Made by a program: the position numbers and the translations under genes. From Cohnella nanjingensis (GTDB taxonomy: Bacteria > Bacillota > Bacilli > Paenibacillales > Paenibacillaceae): a stretch of 40,659 nt of DNA. The stretch lies in contig NZ_JACJVP010000056.1 in NCBI RefSeq assembly GCF_014212125.1, positions 1 to 40,659 on the forward strand, in the 5' to 3' direction. The notes under the pieces were generated by a model, which saw only the letters and a program-made list of their open reading frames with translations, did not search any database and was not told the DNA's origin. Below are positions 16,140 to 24,942 of the stretch, in pieces; the first letter of the stretch is position 1, and each line of letters opens with the position of its first letter.

Positions 16140-18710
16140 TTACCGCGCCTCGACCGTCAACGTATCGCCTGCGGCGAGACGCACCCGCTCCGCGAAGACG
16201 AGATCGTTGCCCTCCCGCTCGCAGACGACGGGGCGTCCGTTCACGACGACCGCCGCGGCCGTCTGGCCCGCGAGCAGATCGGAGCGGAAGCGCCCGACCG
16301 TAAGCTCGCCGTATGCGACCGAGAGGCGCAGCTGACCGTTCGCATGCGCGAACTCGCCCCAGCCCCGGCCCAGCGACCAGAACGTCTTGAACGCTTCGCG
16401 GTTCACGACCGGACTGAACCCGATGAGACCTTCCTGCGCCTGGTCATACTCGAATCCGCTCAGCGCGGTTAACAAAGAGTAAGACGCCATGGACCGCACA
16501 TAGTTGCTGCCGCACTCGAATTCGTTCCACGGATTGCGGCGCTCCCCGTCGTAGCGGTGCCGGATCGCCCGAACGACCGCAAGCCCTTCCTCCACGAGAC
16601 CTTCGTAGATCATATGGCTCGCCGCCTGATACTCGAATCCGTTCATGCACTCGTCCGCATACGGCACCGGCACCTTCGGCGCGCCTCCCTTGGGGTACGT
16701 GGCGATCAGGAGCCCGCGCTCGTCGTTCAGCCCGTAGATTCGGCAGGCGTTGGTATAGTCTCGCAGCACCGGAATGAAGTTGTATTTGTAGATCGCGCTT
16801 ACCGCCGCGCGCGTCTGGTCGCGGTCGAACACGTAGCCGAGCCCGACGACGTGCGCGTGCCATTGGCCCAGCACCTGGTCGATGTGGCAGGCTTCGCCGA
16901 ACTGGTACTTGATCTCGCCGAGCTCGGGATCGACGTCGAACCGCTCATCCTTCAGGTCGACCTGCTGCGTGAAGTATTCGCCGTTGAACAGATGATCGCG
17001 TACCCAACGGCGCCCCCGCTCGTACAGCTCCCGGTATTCGCCGGCCGCCCCGTCGCCGAGCGCCTCGGCCATGACAGACGCCGCCAGGAGCGCGCTGTGG
17101 TACATGCCCGAGAGAAAGGCGTTCGGCCCGTACGCTTCCTCGTCCAGCGTATGATGCTGCACGCCTTCCATGACGCCGTCGCGGTCGCGGTCCCACCAAT
17201 CGTCGTTCGTTGGGTCCCAGGCGTATTCGAGCGACTTCTTCACCTGCGGCCAGATACCACGCAGCCAGTCGGTATCGCCGGAGATGCGCCATTCCCGGTA
17301 CGTCTTCACGATGTCGGCCATCTGGCCGTCAGCGGCAGCGTGGAACTTGTTCTCCTCGCGCGTCCGCTCTGGCGGCAGCATGAGGCGGAACGCGACCTTG
17401 CCGTTGTCGAACTGCGCGTGCCGATAGTGGTTATCGCGCATCGACCGGGCCAGCTCGGGGAACAGGAACGGCGTGACCTGCTCATAGCCCCACACGTGGG
17501 TGCAAGAGCCTTCGCAGGAGCCCTCGTTCGTATGAACGCCCTCGAAGCCGTAGAGGGAGCCGTCGGGCAGGCGGAGCACCGTCGGCGACTTGAGGATGGA
17601 GATGTTGGCCGAGACGGCGTCCACCACTTCGTGTGGCAGCGTCGAGCCGAACAGCAAGTCCTTGAACGCGCGCGTCTCGCGTTCGAGGCGCGGCAGCTCC
17701 GCGAACAGGTACCCGGCCGTCTCCTTGGAATCCCCGAATTGCGTCGCGTAATAGTTTTTCCACGACGGATACGGTCCGTTCTCCTTGCCCTTGCCCGGAT
17801 TCCAGTCGTTCACGTAGTTCGGGTAGCTCCAGGAGAGGATGAACGTGAACTTGCCGGTCTCTCCAGGCGCCAGCGTCCGGTGCCCGCTGAGCAGGCAGAC
17901 GTCCCGCCACTGGCGGGCATCCTCTCCTAACTCGCTGACGTCGTCATAGTGCCGCTCCTTGAACCGGCCCGGCGCGGTGAACGCCTGCCAGAACACGACG
18001 GCGTTGTCGAACCAGCCCCCGCGGTACCAGTAGCTCTGGTAGCTGACGTCCTCGCAGTCCGTCGCGAGCGTCAGATCTCCGTATGCAGCCTCCTCCTCGG
18101 CGTAGGCGTTCGAGCGGAGCTTGAAGCCCCGGTACCCCGCCTCGTCGAAGTAGCTGTTAATGGCGCCCCGTTTGGCGGGGTTGGTCAGGTTGCCGACGAC
18201 GCTCACGTCGAGCGGCTCCGCCGACCGGTTCGTCACGGCATAGGTCAGCACGGCGGCCGGCAGCGAGGAGTCCTTCGCATTCAGCGGGATGAGCGGATTG
18301 AACGCGGTCAGCTTGACCGAGATCGGATCCCCCGCGTCGTCGAACGCGATCTCCGCGAACGGGTACTCTCCCTTGAACGACGTGTTCGCGAAATGCGGGA
18401 AGCCCGTCATGTTCTCGCGCTTCGGCCCGTAGCCGTAGCCTTCGAACTTGCCCTTGCCCTCGCCCGTATAGGGGGTCTGCAGGTCGCCGTGCAGCACCTT
18501 GGTCAGCTTCACGACGCCTTGCGCCTCCGCCTTGACGGCGAAGAAGGAGAAGCCGTTGTGGCTCAGCTTGTTCGGCTTGTTGAAGATCTCCCAGTCGATG
18601 AGCCTGCCGTTCCCGGCGAGACCGACGCAGCCGCTGCCGATACCGCCGAGCGGGAACGAGATTTCCTTCGATTTGTAGCCTTCGTACACGAACCTTCGGG
18701 ATGTCGTCAT
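16140..18710 (-). CDS. Glycoside hydrolase family 116 (beta-glucosidase/glucosylceramidase type)
   Basis: Retaining beta-glycosidase of 856 residues, cytoplasmic (no signal peptide). The N-terminal beta-sandwich opens with the family signature FPLGGIGSGCVGL and GNGRLIDWEIFNKP (19-46). The catalytic (alpha/alpha)6 barrel spans about 360-800. By comparison with GBA2 and bacterial GH116 enzymes, the nucleophile is probably Glu400 (CEGSCTHVWGYEQ) and the acid/base Asp523 (TLDEEAYGPNAF); this alignment was done by eye. ATG at 18710 follows AAAGGAG by 7 nt. It is the last gene after a binding protein and two permeases, 34 nt behind the second permease, so it likely hydrolyses the imported beta-glucoside or beta-xyloside. 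Confidence 0.88.
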   Translation of the reverse strand: MTTSRRFVYEGYKSKEISFPLGGIGSGCVGLAGNGRLIDWEIFNKPNKLSHNGFSFFAVKAEAQGVVKLTKVLHGDLQTPYTGEGKGKFEGYGYGPKRENMTGFPHFANTSFKGEYPFAEIAFDDAGDPISVKLTAFNPLIPLNAKDSSLPAAVLTYAVTNRSAEPLDVSVVGNLTNPAKRGAINSYFDEAGYRGFKLRSNAYAEEEAAYGDLTLATDCEDVSYQSYWYRGGWFDNAVVFWQAFTAPGRFKERHYDDVSELGEDARQWRDVCLLSGHRTLAPGETGKFTFILSWSYPNYVNDWNPGKGKENGPYPSWKNYYATQFGDSKETAGYLFAELPRLERETRAFKDLLFGSTLPHEVVDAVSANISILKSPTVLRLPDGSLYGFEGVHTNEGSCEGSCTHVWGYEQVTPFLFPELARSMRDNHYRHAQFDNGKVAFRLMLPPERTREENKFHAAADGQMADIVKTYREWRISGDTDWLRGIWPQVKKSLEYAWDPTNDDWWDRDRDGVMEGVQHHTLDEEAYGPNAFLSGMYHSALLAASVMAEALGDGAAGEYRELYERGRRWVRDHLFNGEYFTQQVDLKDERFDVDPELGEIKYQFGEACHIDQVLGQWHAHVVGLGYVFDRDQTRAAVSAIYKYNFIPVLRDYTNACRIYGLNDERGLLIATYPKGGAPKVPVPYADECMNGFEYQAASHMIYEGLVEEGLAVVRAIRHRYDGERRNPWNEFECGSNYVRSMASYSLLTALSGFEYDQAQEGLIGFSPVVNREAFKTFWSLGRGWGEFAHANGQLRLSVAYGELTVGRFRSDLLAGQTAAAVVVNGRPVVCEREGNDLVFAERVRLAAGDTLTVEAR

Positions 18711-18744
18711 GGTTGTTCTCCTTTTTGCCGCTATCGGCTGTGAT

Positions 18745-19569
18745 TTAGACCTTCAGTCCGCCGCCCGCGATGCCTTCGATCAGATACTTCTGCCCGAAGA
18801 TATAGAAGAGCATCGGCACGATCAGCGTGATCGTCACCCCCGCGAGGATCGCGGACAGATTGCCCGCCCCGAACTGGCCGTTCAGTACGGTCATGCCGAT
18901 CGGGAGCGTCATCTTCTCCGCCGTGTTCAGGAAGATGAGCGGCCGGAAAAAGTCGTTCCAATGCGCGATGAACGTCATCACGCTCGTCATGGCGATGACC
19001 GGCACGGACATGGGCAGGATGACGTTGAGATACCCGCGGACGCGGCCGGCGCCGTCGATGAACGCCGCTTCCTCGTAGCTCGGGGAGATCGTCATCATCA
19101 TCTGCCGGATGAGGAAGATGCCGAACGGATTGATCAGCGCCGGCAGGATGAGCGCCGCGTGCGTATCGACCAGATCGAGCTTCGACAGCAGGATGAACTG
19201 CGGGATGATCGTCACCTGGCCCGGGATCATGAGTCCGGACAGGAAGATGAGGAAGATGGCGTTTTTGCCGGGAAACGAGAGACGGGCGAACGCGTAAGCC
19301 GCCATGCTGGAGATGAACACATGCCCGATCACGATCAGTCCCGCGACCTTGAGGCTGTTCAGCATGAACGCGAGCAGCGGCACTCGCTTGAACACTTCGC
19401 CGTAGTTGTCGAAGTTGAACGTCGTCGGGAGGATCGCCGGGGGCAAGTCGAAGGAGTTCTGCGGCAGCCGGAGCGACGTCGAGATGATCCACAGGAAGGG
19501 CGCGAACATGAACGCCGCGACGACCAGCAGCGCGCCGTCCGTCAGCAGTCTGGCGCCGTATCGCTTCAT
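18745..19569 (-). CDS. Carbohydrate ABC transporter permease, MalG type
   Basis: Inner-membrane channel subunit of 274 residues with six predicted helices. The cytoplasmic EAA loop that docks the ATPase reads YEEAAFIDGAGRVRGYLNVI (about 185-204). It pairs with the MalF-type permease upstream (15-nt gap). GAGGAGG lies about 8 nt before the ATG. No ATPase gene is nearby, as is usual for importers served by a shared MsmX-type ATPase in Bacillota. Confidence 0.9.
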   Translation of the reverse strand: MKRYGARLLTDGALLVVAAFMFAPFLWIISTSLRLPQNSFDLPPAILPTTFNFDNYGEVFKRVPLLAFMLNSLKVAGLIVIGHVFISSMAAYAFARLSFPGKNAIFLIFLSGLMIPGQVTIIPQFILLSKLDLVDTHAALILPALINPFGIFLIRQMMMTISPSYEEAAFIDGAGRVRGYLNVILPMSVPVIAMTSVMTFIAHWNDFFRPLIFLNTAEKMTLPIGMTVLNGQFGAGNLSAILAGVTITLIVPMLFYIFGQKYLIEGIAGGGLKV

Positions 19570-19584
19570 CGGCCTTCCTCCTCT

Positions 19585-20478
19585 CTATTCTTGGTTATAG
19601 GACACCCACTGCCGGCTGAACCGGAACTGGAGCGCGGTCACGAGCAGGATGATGAGGAACAAGCTGATCGAGACGAGGGAAGCGTAGCCCATCTCGTGGT
19701 GCTGGAACGCCACCTCGTAGATGTACATGTTCACCGACCGCGAGGCGTCGCCCGGTCCCCCGCCGGTGATCAGGTAGGGCTCGTCGAAGATCTGCGTTGC
19801 GCCGATCAGCGTCGTGACGAGCACGAAGAAGATCGTCGGCGACAGCATCGGCAGCGTGAGCCGGAAGAAGGACTGCGCGGCGCTCGCCCCGTCGATCTCC
19901 GCCGCCTCGTACAGCGTCCTCGGAATGTTCTGCAGCCCGATCACGTAATAGAGGAAGGCGTTGCCGATGAACTTCCAAAAGCTGTAGATCGCGACGGCCA
20001 GGTAGACCCACTTCGGCGATTGCAGCCAAGGAATCCGCTCGATGCCGAGCAGGCCCAGCAGGTAGTTGAGGACGCCGAAGTCGTTGTCGTAGATGAAGCT
20101 CCAGGCCACGGCGACGGCGGCCGAGGTGACCAGCACGGGAAAGTAGTAGGCCGTGCGGTAGAAGTACTTCCACCGGCTCGAGATGCCGCGCGTCGCCCCG
20201 AGCGCCAGGAGCAGCCCCAGAATCATGTGCATGGGGACGAGGATCAGGACGTACTTCAGCGTATTGCCGTACATGAGGCCGAGGCGCTGGTCGTGCCAGA
20301 ACTGGCGCAGATTGTCGATTCCCGTCCACCGGTGCGGGGTGATGACGTTGTATTGGGTGAAGCTCAGGTAGACGGAGACGACGAGCGGCTCGGCGACGAA
20401 CACGATGAACAGGAGCAGCGCGGGAAACAGGAACAGATAGCCCGCGAAGCCGTCCTTGACGGACCGACGCATTCTCAT
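19585..20478 (-). CDS. Carbohydrate ABC transporter permease, MalF type
   Basis: Inner-membrane subunit of 297 residues. The first helix is GYLFLFPALLLFIVFVAEPL and the EAA loop reads YEAAEIDGASAAQSFFRLTL (about 187-206). GAGGAGGT precedes ATG 20478 by about 4-5 nt and the third-codon ATG (20472) by about 10 nt, so either could be used. A strong hairpin lies between it and the upstream binding-protein gene. Confidence 0.9.
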   Translation of the reverse strand: MRMRRSVKDGFAGYLFLFPALLLFIVFVAEPLVVSVYLSFTQYNVITPHRWTGIDNLRQFWHDQRLGLMYGNTLKYVLILVPMHMILGLLLALGATRGISSRWKYFYRTAYYFPVLVTSAAVAVAWSFIYDNDFGVLNYLLGLLGIERIPWLQSPKWVYLAVAIYSFWKFIGNAFLYYVIGLQNIPRTLYEAAEIDGASAAQSFFRLTLPMLSPTIFFVLVTTLIGATQIFDEPYLITGGGPGDASRSVNMYIYEVAFQHHEMGYASLVSISLFLIILLVTALQFRFSRQWVSYNQE

Positions 20479-20489
20479 GAATACCTCCT

Positions 20490-20542
20490 CGGAAGCCGCC
20501 GGGAGCTGCGGCCCTGGACCACAGCGCCCCCTTCGGCTTCCG
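20490..20542 (-). promoter_or_regulatory. Intercistronic stem-loop between binding-protein and permease genes
   Basis: CGGAAGCCG and CGGCTTCCG form a perfect 9-bp outer stem, with an inner GGGAGCTG/CAGCGCCC stem. There is no T run. Such structures commonly protect the upstream binding-protein mRNA or cause partial termination, giving more binding protein than permease. Confidence 0.6.
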
Positions 20543-20547
20543 CTGGA

Positions 20548-21858
20548 TTATTTTTTGGCCAGGGCGGCGTCGATCTCCGTCTTCGCCTTCTTCATGGCCG
20601 TCGCGGCGTCCATTTGATTGGAGAGGATCGACGACATGTAGCGGTTGAAGATGCCTTCGATCTCGCCGTACTGCATCGGCGCTTCGACCGGCTGGGCGAT
20701 ATCGGCGCTGTCCGCGTACACTTGCCAATGCTCGGCCGGCGTCTTCGGCAGCACTTCCTTCATGACCGAGATGCGGGTCGGGATCGAGAAGTTCGACAGC
20801 GTCGTCTTCTGCGAGAAGGACGAGGACAGGAACGCCGACAGCTTAAAGGCCGCCTCCGGCTGCTTCGTCGACTTCAGAACCGGGAACGCGCCGGAGCCGA
20901 AGATGACCTTCTGCGTCTTGAACTTCGGCAGGAGCTGAATGTCGATCGCCTTGAACTTCGTCTTATCGTAGGTGCCGAACGGCCACTTGCCGGCGGAGAT
21001 CATCGCGACGCGGCCGGAGATCAGGTCGTTGATCATGTCGGACTTCGGATTTGGCACGGGCGAGACTTTGTATTTGTAGATCAAGTCCTGGAAGAACTGC
21101 ATCATCTCGATGGCGTTCGGGTCGTCCAGCTTGCTCGACGTCATGCTCTCGTCCAGGACGCTCGCTTCGTTGTTGAACAGCCACGCCGATGCCCCGAAGT
21201 AGTAGTTCGGGATGGCGAAGCCGAACGTCTTCTTCCCGTCTTTGTCTGTCGTGAGGGCTTGGGCGTAGCGGAGAAAGTCGTCGCGGGTCCAGTCGGACGG
21301 AGGGACGGACAGCCCCGCCTCCTTCAGCAGATCGGTGTTGAAGTGCATGACCACGTTGTTCCAGTCCCAGACGAAGCCGTACGTCTTGCCGTCGACGACG
21401 AACGGGGATTGCAGCTTCGGATGCAGGTCCTCGTAATTCTCCAACGCGTCGGGGAACTTCTCCATGTAGTCGTCGAGCGGCAGCAGCAGATCCTGCTTCG
21501 CGAACATCTGGATGCCTTCGATAGCGACCCGGATGACGTCCGGGGCTTTGCCGCCCGCGATCATCGTCTGGATCTTGTTGAAGTAGTCGGCCCAGCCGTT
21601 GCTCGTCACCGAGATCCGGTTGACCTTGATATCGGGGTTCTTCTTGTTGAACTCTTCCAGCAGCACCTTCAGCTGCTCGTTGCTGACGTCTCCTTCGTTC
21701 CAGACGATCGTGACCTCTTGTTTGCCCTTGGCCGCGCCCGTATCGGACGACGCGGACGCCTCCCCGTTTTTCGTACCGCCCGCGCATGCCGCCATGAGCG
21801 AGGCGAACAGGGCCAGGATCAGCGTCAGGACGGCGACGCTTTTCGTTCTTCTCATCAT
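20548..21858 (-). CDS. Sugar-binding lipoprotein of ABC importer (solute-binding family 1)
   Basis: Extracytoplasmic receptor of 436 residues. The signal peptide ends in the lipobox LMAAC (Cys about 25), followed by a Ser/Gly/Glu-rich tether. The mature part has family-1 features: EVTIVWNEGD at the start, VTSNGWADYFNKIQTMIAGG, DVIRV, and VWDWNNVVMHFNTDLLKEAG. ATG at 21858 follows GAAGGAG by about 6-7 nt; a second ATG is adjacent. First gene of the LacI-controlled operon with both permeases and GH116; the substrate is inferred to be a beta-linked oligosaccharide. Confidence 0.9.
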   Translation of the reverse strand: MMRRTKSVAVLTLILALFASLMAACAGGTKNGEASASSDTGAAKGKQEVTIVWNEGDVSNEQLKVLLEEFNKKNPDIKVNRISVTSNGWADYFNKIQTMIAGGKAPDVIRVAIEGIQMFAKQDLLLPLDDYMEKFPDALENYEDLHPKLQSPFVVDGKTYGFVWDWNNVVMHFNTDLLKEAGLSVPPSDWTRDDFLRYAQALTTDKDGKKTFGFAIPNYYFGASAWLFNNEASVLDESMTSSKLDDPNAIEMMQFFQDLIYKYKVSPVPNPKSDMINDLISGRVAMISAGKWPFGTYDKTKFKAIDIQLLPKFKTQKVIFGSGAFPVLKSTKQPEAAFKLSAFLSSSFSQKTTLSNFSIPTRISVMKEVLPKTPAEHWQVYADSADIAQPVEAPMQYGEIEGIFNRYMSSILSNQMDAATAMKKAKTEIDAALAKK

Positions 21859-21886
21859 GGGTCGCTCCTTCTCGGAAGGTTGACTT

Positions 21887-21900
21887 CTTAAGCGCTTACA
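21887..21900. promoter_or_regulatory. Probable cre (CcpA) site in the ABC-operon leader
   Basis: CTTAAGCGCTTACA matches the CcpA box (TGWNANCGNTNWCA) except at the first two bases. It lies about 120 nt downstream of the predicted start site and 28 nt before the binding-protein ATG, suiting a roadblock type of catabolite repression. Confidence 0.5.
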
Positions 21901-22009
21901 ATTCGGCCTTTAGAAAAAATCCCTTGCCAAAGTCTGCTGCGATTACACCCTCGAATTCTCTTCCTTGCGTTGAATAGATATCCCCCGCCGCTAGCGAAAA
22001 TTGGTCACC

Positions 22010-22021
22010 GTGCACGTGAAC
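22010..22021. promoter_or_regulatory. LacI-type operator O1
   Basis: GTGCACGTGAAC, a CG-centred near-palindrome (10 of 12 positions symmetrical), lies just downstream of the minus-strand -10 box of the ABC operon, at the expected start site. An identical copy occurs at 22066-22077. Confidence 0.75.
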
Positions 22022-22027
22022 GGCTTA

Positions 22028-22056
22028 AATATAGCACAGGGCAAAATGACTGTAAA
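22028..22056 (-). promoter_or_regulatory. Sigma-A promoter of the ABC/GH116 operon
   Basis: TTTACA (22051-22056), a 17-nt spacer and TATATT (22028-22033) on the minus strand. It implies a leader of about 160 nt carrying the cre-like site. It is bracketed by the two operators. Confidence 0.7.
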
Positions 22057-22065
22057 CAGAAAATC

Positions 22066-22077
22066 GTGCACGTGAAC
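22066..22077. promoter_or_regulatory. LacI-type operator O2
   Basis: Second exact copy of GTGCACGTGAAC, in the same orientation, 56 bp from O1. It lies upstream of the minus-strand -35 box and immediately upstream of the -35 region of the divergent lacI-type gene, so it can serve both. Confidence 0.75.
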
Positions 22078-22080
22078 GCA

Positions 22081-22109
22081 TTTATTTTTTCGCTATTTTT
22101 GCATATAAT
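22081..22109 (+). promoter_or_regulatory. Promoter of the lacI-type gene
   Basis: A perfect -10 box TATAAT (22104-22109) with a weak -35 (TTTATT, 17-nt spacer), about 78 nt before the ATG. Operator O2 abuts it. Confidence 0.6.
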
Positions 22110-22186
22110 CGAGATAGAAGACATATCCCGTCCTAGGCCCGTCGGCTTGGGGCTTACTCTACGGCTTCGCTTAGGAGAACCAGACC

Positions 22187-23173
22187 ATGAGCAAAACGAG
22201 CCAGCAAATCGCCGAAATCTGCGGCGTATCGCGCGGCACCGTCGACCGGGCGCTCAACAACCGTCCCGGCATCAATCCGGAGACCAAGGAGAAGATCCTT
22301 CAGGTGGCGGAGCAGCTCGGCTACCGGCCGCACTTTCTCGCGCAGAGCCTGGTGAAGGGCAGCACGCGGTCGATCGGCGCCGTCCTGTTCGACATCAACA
22401 ACCGCCTCTTTCCCCAGCTCGTCAACGCGATCGAGACGAGAGCCAGCGAACTGGGCTACTTCCTGTACTTGACGCTGACGAACAAGGACCCCGAGAAGGA
22501 GAAGGACTGCCTGCAGCATCTCGTCGACCGCAAGGTAGACGGAATCCTCCTCCTCTCCGTCAACAAGGGCGAGGCCTTCGAGCAATTCCTCGGCAAGCTG
22601 AACGTGCCCGTCGTGACCTTCGGCAATCTGGTCTCCGACGGCATCCCCTTCGTATGGGTGGACGACCGCGCGGCGATCCGGGACGCCGTACGGCATCTGG
22701 CCGCCCAGGGCTACGAGGAGATCATCTATCTCAGTCCCCCGATGGCGCTGGCCGGCAAGACCAACCTGTACGCCGTCGAGCAGCGCTACCTCGGCTTCGA
22801 GGAGGCGATCGCGGAGACGCCCGGCCTGCTGACCGATATCGTGCTGCACAAGGGCTATCTGGAGGAGATCGACGCGCTCCTGCGGCGGGGGGACAAGAAG
22901 AAAGTCATCCTCTGCACGAGCGACAAGTATGCGCTGAAGGTGCTGCTGCATCTGAAGCAGAAGGAAATTCGCATTCCGCAGGACGTCGGTCTGATGGGCT
23001 TCGACAACATCGACACGCTGGCCTATATCTCGCCGGCCTTGTCGACGATCGCGTATTCGTCGGATGATGTCGGCACGCAGGCGGTCGACCTGCTCGTCGA
23101 TCGGATCGCGGGACGGGACGTGCCGATGCGGACGACGATTCCCCATCGCATCGTCCAGGGCGAATCGATCTGA
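22187..23173 (+). CDS. LacI-family transcriptional regulator
   Basis: DNA-binding repressor of 328 residues. The N-terminal helix-turn-helix and hinge read QQIAEICGVSRGTVDRALNN and LGYRPHFLAQSL; the remainder is a periplasmic-binding-like sugar-sensor domain (from about residue 60, with VGLMGFDNIDTLAYISPALS near the end). The hinge has the usual AQSL in place of ANSL. ATG at 22187 follows AGGAG by 9 nt. It is divergent from the ABC/GH116 operon, and two identical operators lie between them, so it most probably represses that operon and itself until an imported sugar binds. Confidence 0.92.
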   Translation: MSKTSQQIAEICGVSRGTVDRALNNRPGINPETKEKILQVAEQLGYRPHFLAQSLVKGSTRSIGAVLFDINNRLFPQLVNAIETRASELGYFLYLTLTNKDPEKEKDCLQHLVDRKVDGILLLSVNKGEAFEQFLGKLNVPVVTFGNLVSDGIPFVWVDDRAAIRDAVRHLAAQGYEEIIYLSPPMALAGKTNLYAVEQRYLGFEEAIAETPGLLTDIVLHKGYLEEIDALLRRGDKKKVILCTSDKYALKVLLHLKQKEIRIPQDVGLMGFDNIDTLAYISPALSTIAYSSDDVGTQAVDLLVDRIAGRDVPMRTTIPHRIVQGESI

Positions 23174-23203
23174 CGCTCGGTCTCGAAGGCGGCTCCACGA
23201 ACA

Positions 23204-23253
23204 AAATCGCGACTGCCGGCACCGTCCGGCAAGTCGCGATTTGTCGTTATTTT
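23204..23253 (+). terminator. Rho-independent terminator of the lacI-type gene
   Basis: AAATCGCGACT pairs with AGTCGCGATTT and GCCGG with CCGGC inside, with one unpaired A; the stem is followed by TGTCGTTATTTT. It lies 30 nt after the stop. Confidence 0.8.
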
Positions 23254-23273
23254 CCAGCTAGGCGTCTCTCTCA

Positions 23274-23298
23274 AAACTTTTTCCGCCGTCTTTGCGTC
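23274..23298 (+). promoter_or_regulatory. ECF-sigma-type promoter
   Basis: AAAAC followed by TTTTT, then CGTCTAA, with 17 nt between AAAC and CGTC, matches the AAC/CGTC pattern of extracytoplasmic-function sigma factors of Bacillota. It is about 60 nt before the ATG at 23361 and suggests envelope-stress control of the RCC1/stalk protein. Confidence 0.5.
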
Positions 23299-23360
23299 TA
23301 ATAGACTAGTTGCAATCATCGAAAGACGCTGCCGCTCGCGGGAGCGGAAGGAGATCGGCT

Positions 23361-24818
23361 ATGTTCAAACAAGCGCTCGCGCTTACCCTCTCGGCCGCGC
23401 TCGCGTTGTCCTCGGCGGCTTGGATGGAGCATGCGAAGGCGGAAGCGGGACCCCAGGTGGAACGAGTCAAGCCTGGCATGCTCTACAAGAAAGACGGCAC
23501 GGCGTGGCAATTCGGCGACGGCACGACGCTGCCGACCCGGGTCCTCGCGCTCTCGAACATCCGGGAGGCGTTCGGCTGGCGGAGCGACGCCTTCTACGCC
23601 TGGCGATTGAACGGGACCGTCTGGCGGTATCCGACCGGCGCGGAAGAGGAACCGGAGCAAGTCGCCAACCTGACGCACGTCGTCGACGTGTCCGATGCGG
23701 ACGGCTACGCGCTTGCCGTCCGGAAGGACGGTACCGTGTGGGCGTGGGGGAGCAACCGCTTCGGTCAGCTCGCGAACGGCAAGCTGGGGAACCAGGACGT
23801 CGTCAAGCCGCAGCGAATCGCAAGCTTGTCCAATATCATCGCCGTCTCCGCCCAGCGCGGCAACAATATCGCCTTGGCCAGGGACGGAACGGTCTATACG
23901 TGGGGGCAGCTCATCGCGCCGCACAAGGAATGGTACGACCCGCTCTCCGCGAAGGACATGCAGACGCGTCCCAAGCGTATTCCCGAGCTGCGCCATATCA
24001 TCAAGATCGACGGGACCTTCGCTCTTCGCGAGGACGGCACGGTCTTCGCGTGGGGCAACAACTATTACGGACAGCTCGGCATAGGGGCGCCCAAGCGGAC
24101 CTACATCGCGACGCCGCGGCCCGTCACCCTGCTGGCGGGCCAGGTTCGCTCCCTGTCCGTCTCGAGCAACTTTGCCTTGTTCATGACGAAGAAGGGCGAA
24201 GTGTGGGGGTCCGGCCTCGATCTCTCCGGCCAATTGATGGGGCAGACCTCGCACGGCTCGTCGAACTTGCCGCTAAAGCTTCCCGGCCTCCGCGGCGTGA
24301 AGCAGGTCGCGGCCGGAGCCGGTTACGGTCTGGCATTGAACGAGAATGGCAGCGTCTACGCGTGGGGGCTGAACCGCCGCGGGGAGCTCGGGATCGGGTC
24401 GGCGGGCTACCCGGTGCGCGAAGCCGCCAGCTATGCCAGTGCCCAACGCGTCGCGCATACGGTAGCGATCCGCATCGACGGGCGGGAGCAGGCCGAGCCG
24501 GCCTTGATCCGCGACGACACGGCGTACGTGCCCGTCAAGACCGTCGCGGATGCCGCCGGCGCGGTTATCGCGTGGACGGAATATTCCCGCAAACAGAAGG
24601 TGATGGTCGTCCAATACGGCGGCCGTCTCCTGCAAGGGCGGATCGGCTCGACGCAGCTGGTGATGGATGGGCAGCCGGTGATGCTCAAGACGCCCCTCTC
24701 CGTCGTGAACAACCGCGTCGTCCTCCCTGCGCGGCTGCTTGCCGAATGGTTCGGGACCCGTATCGATTGGGACGAGAAGACCGGCGAGGTCCGCTTCGAC
24801 GCCGTTCAGTCGAAGTGA
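23361..24818 (+). CDS. Exported RCC1-repeat protein with C-terminal stalk (copper amine oxidase N-like) domain
   Basis: Secreted protein of 485 residues. The signal peptide (MFKQALALTLSAALALSSA, cleaved near AKA) is followed by RCC1-type beta-propeller blades, each with a variant of KDGTVWAWGSNRFGQL (about residues 35-360), and a stalk domain (about 375-485) with the paired motifs DDTAYVPVKTVADAAGA and NNRVVLPARLLAEWFG. Both halves are common in exported Paenibacillus proteins; the ligand is unknown. ATG at 23361 follows AAGGAG by 7 nt, and an upstream in-frame ATG (23310) lacks a site. It is monocistronic, flanked by terminators. Confidence 0.88.
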   Translation: MFKQALALTLSAALALSSAAWMEHAKAEAGPQVERVKPGMLYKKDGTAWQFGDGTTLPTRVLALSNIREAFGWRSDAFYAWRLNGTVWRYPTGAEEEPEQVANLTHVVDVSDADGYALAVRKDGTVWAWGSNRFGQLANGKLGNQDVVKPQRIASLSNIIAVSAQRGNNIALARDGTVYTWGQLIAPHKEWYDPLSAKDMQTRPKRIPELRHIIKIDGTFALREDGTVFAWGNNYYGQLGIGAPKRTYIATPRPVTLLAGQVRSLSVSSNFALFMTKKGEVWGSGLDLSGQLMGQTSHGSSNLPLKLPGLRGVKQVAAGAGYGLALNENGSVYAWGLNRRGELGIGSAGYPVREAASYASAQRVAHTVAIRIDGREQAEPALIRDDTAYVPVKTVADAAGAVIAWTEYSRKQKVMVVQYGGRLLQGRIGSTQLVMDGQPVMLKTPLSVVNNRVVLPARLLAEWFGTRIDWDEKTGEVRFDAVQSK

Positions 24819-24942
24819 GCGCTGCGAAGCCAAGGAATCCTTCATTCGTCGATCGTTCGGTTTACGTTTCCTGATCCTTTTGATTGGCTTCGCTCCGATC
24901 GTATCCGACAGCGCGGATTCGTCCAACTGGCAGACCCAAACG

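Noticed and set aside
18709..21891. A 1060-codon open frame on the plus strand
   Set aside because: It runs antisense to the GH116, permease and binding-protein genes, has an Arg/Asp/Glu/His-rich composition and no domains; it is a shadow of GC-rich third positions.
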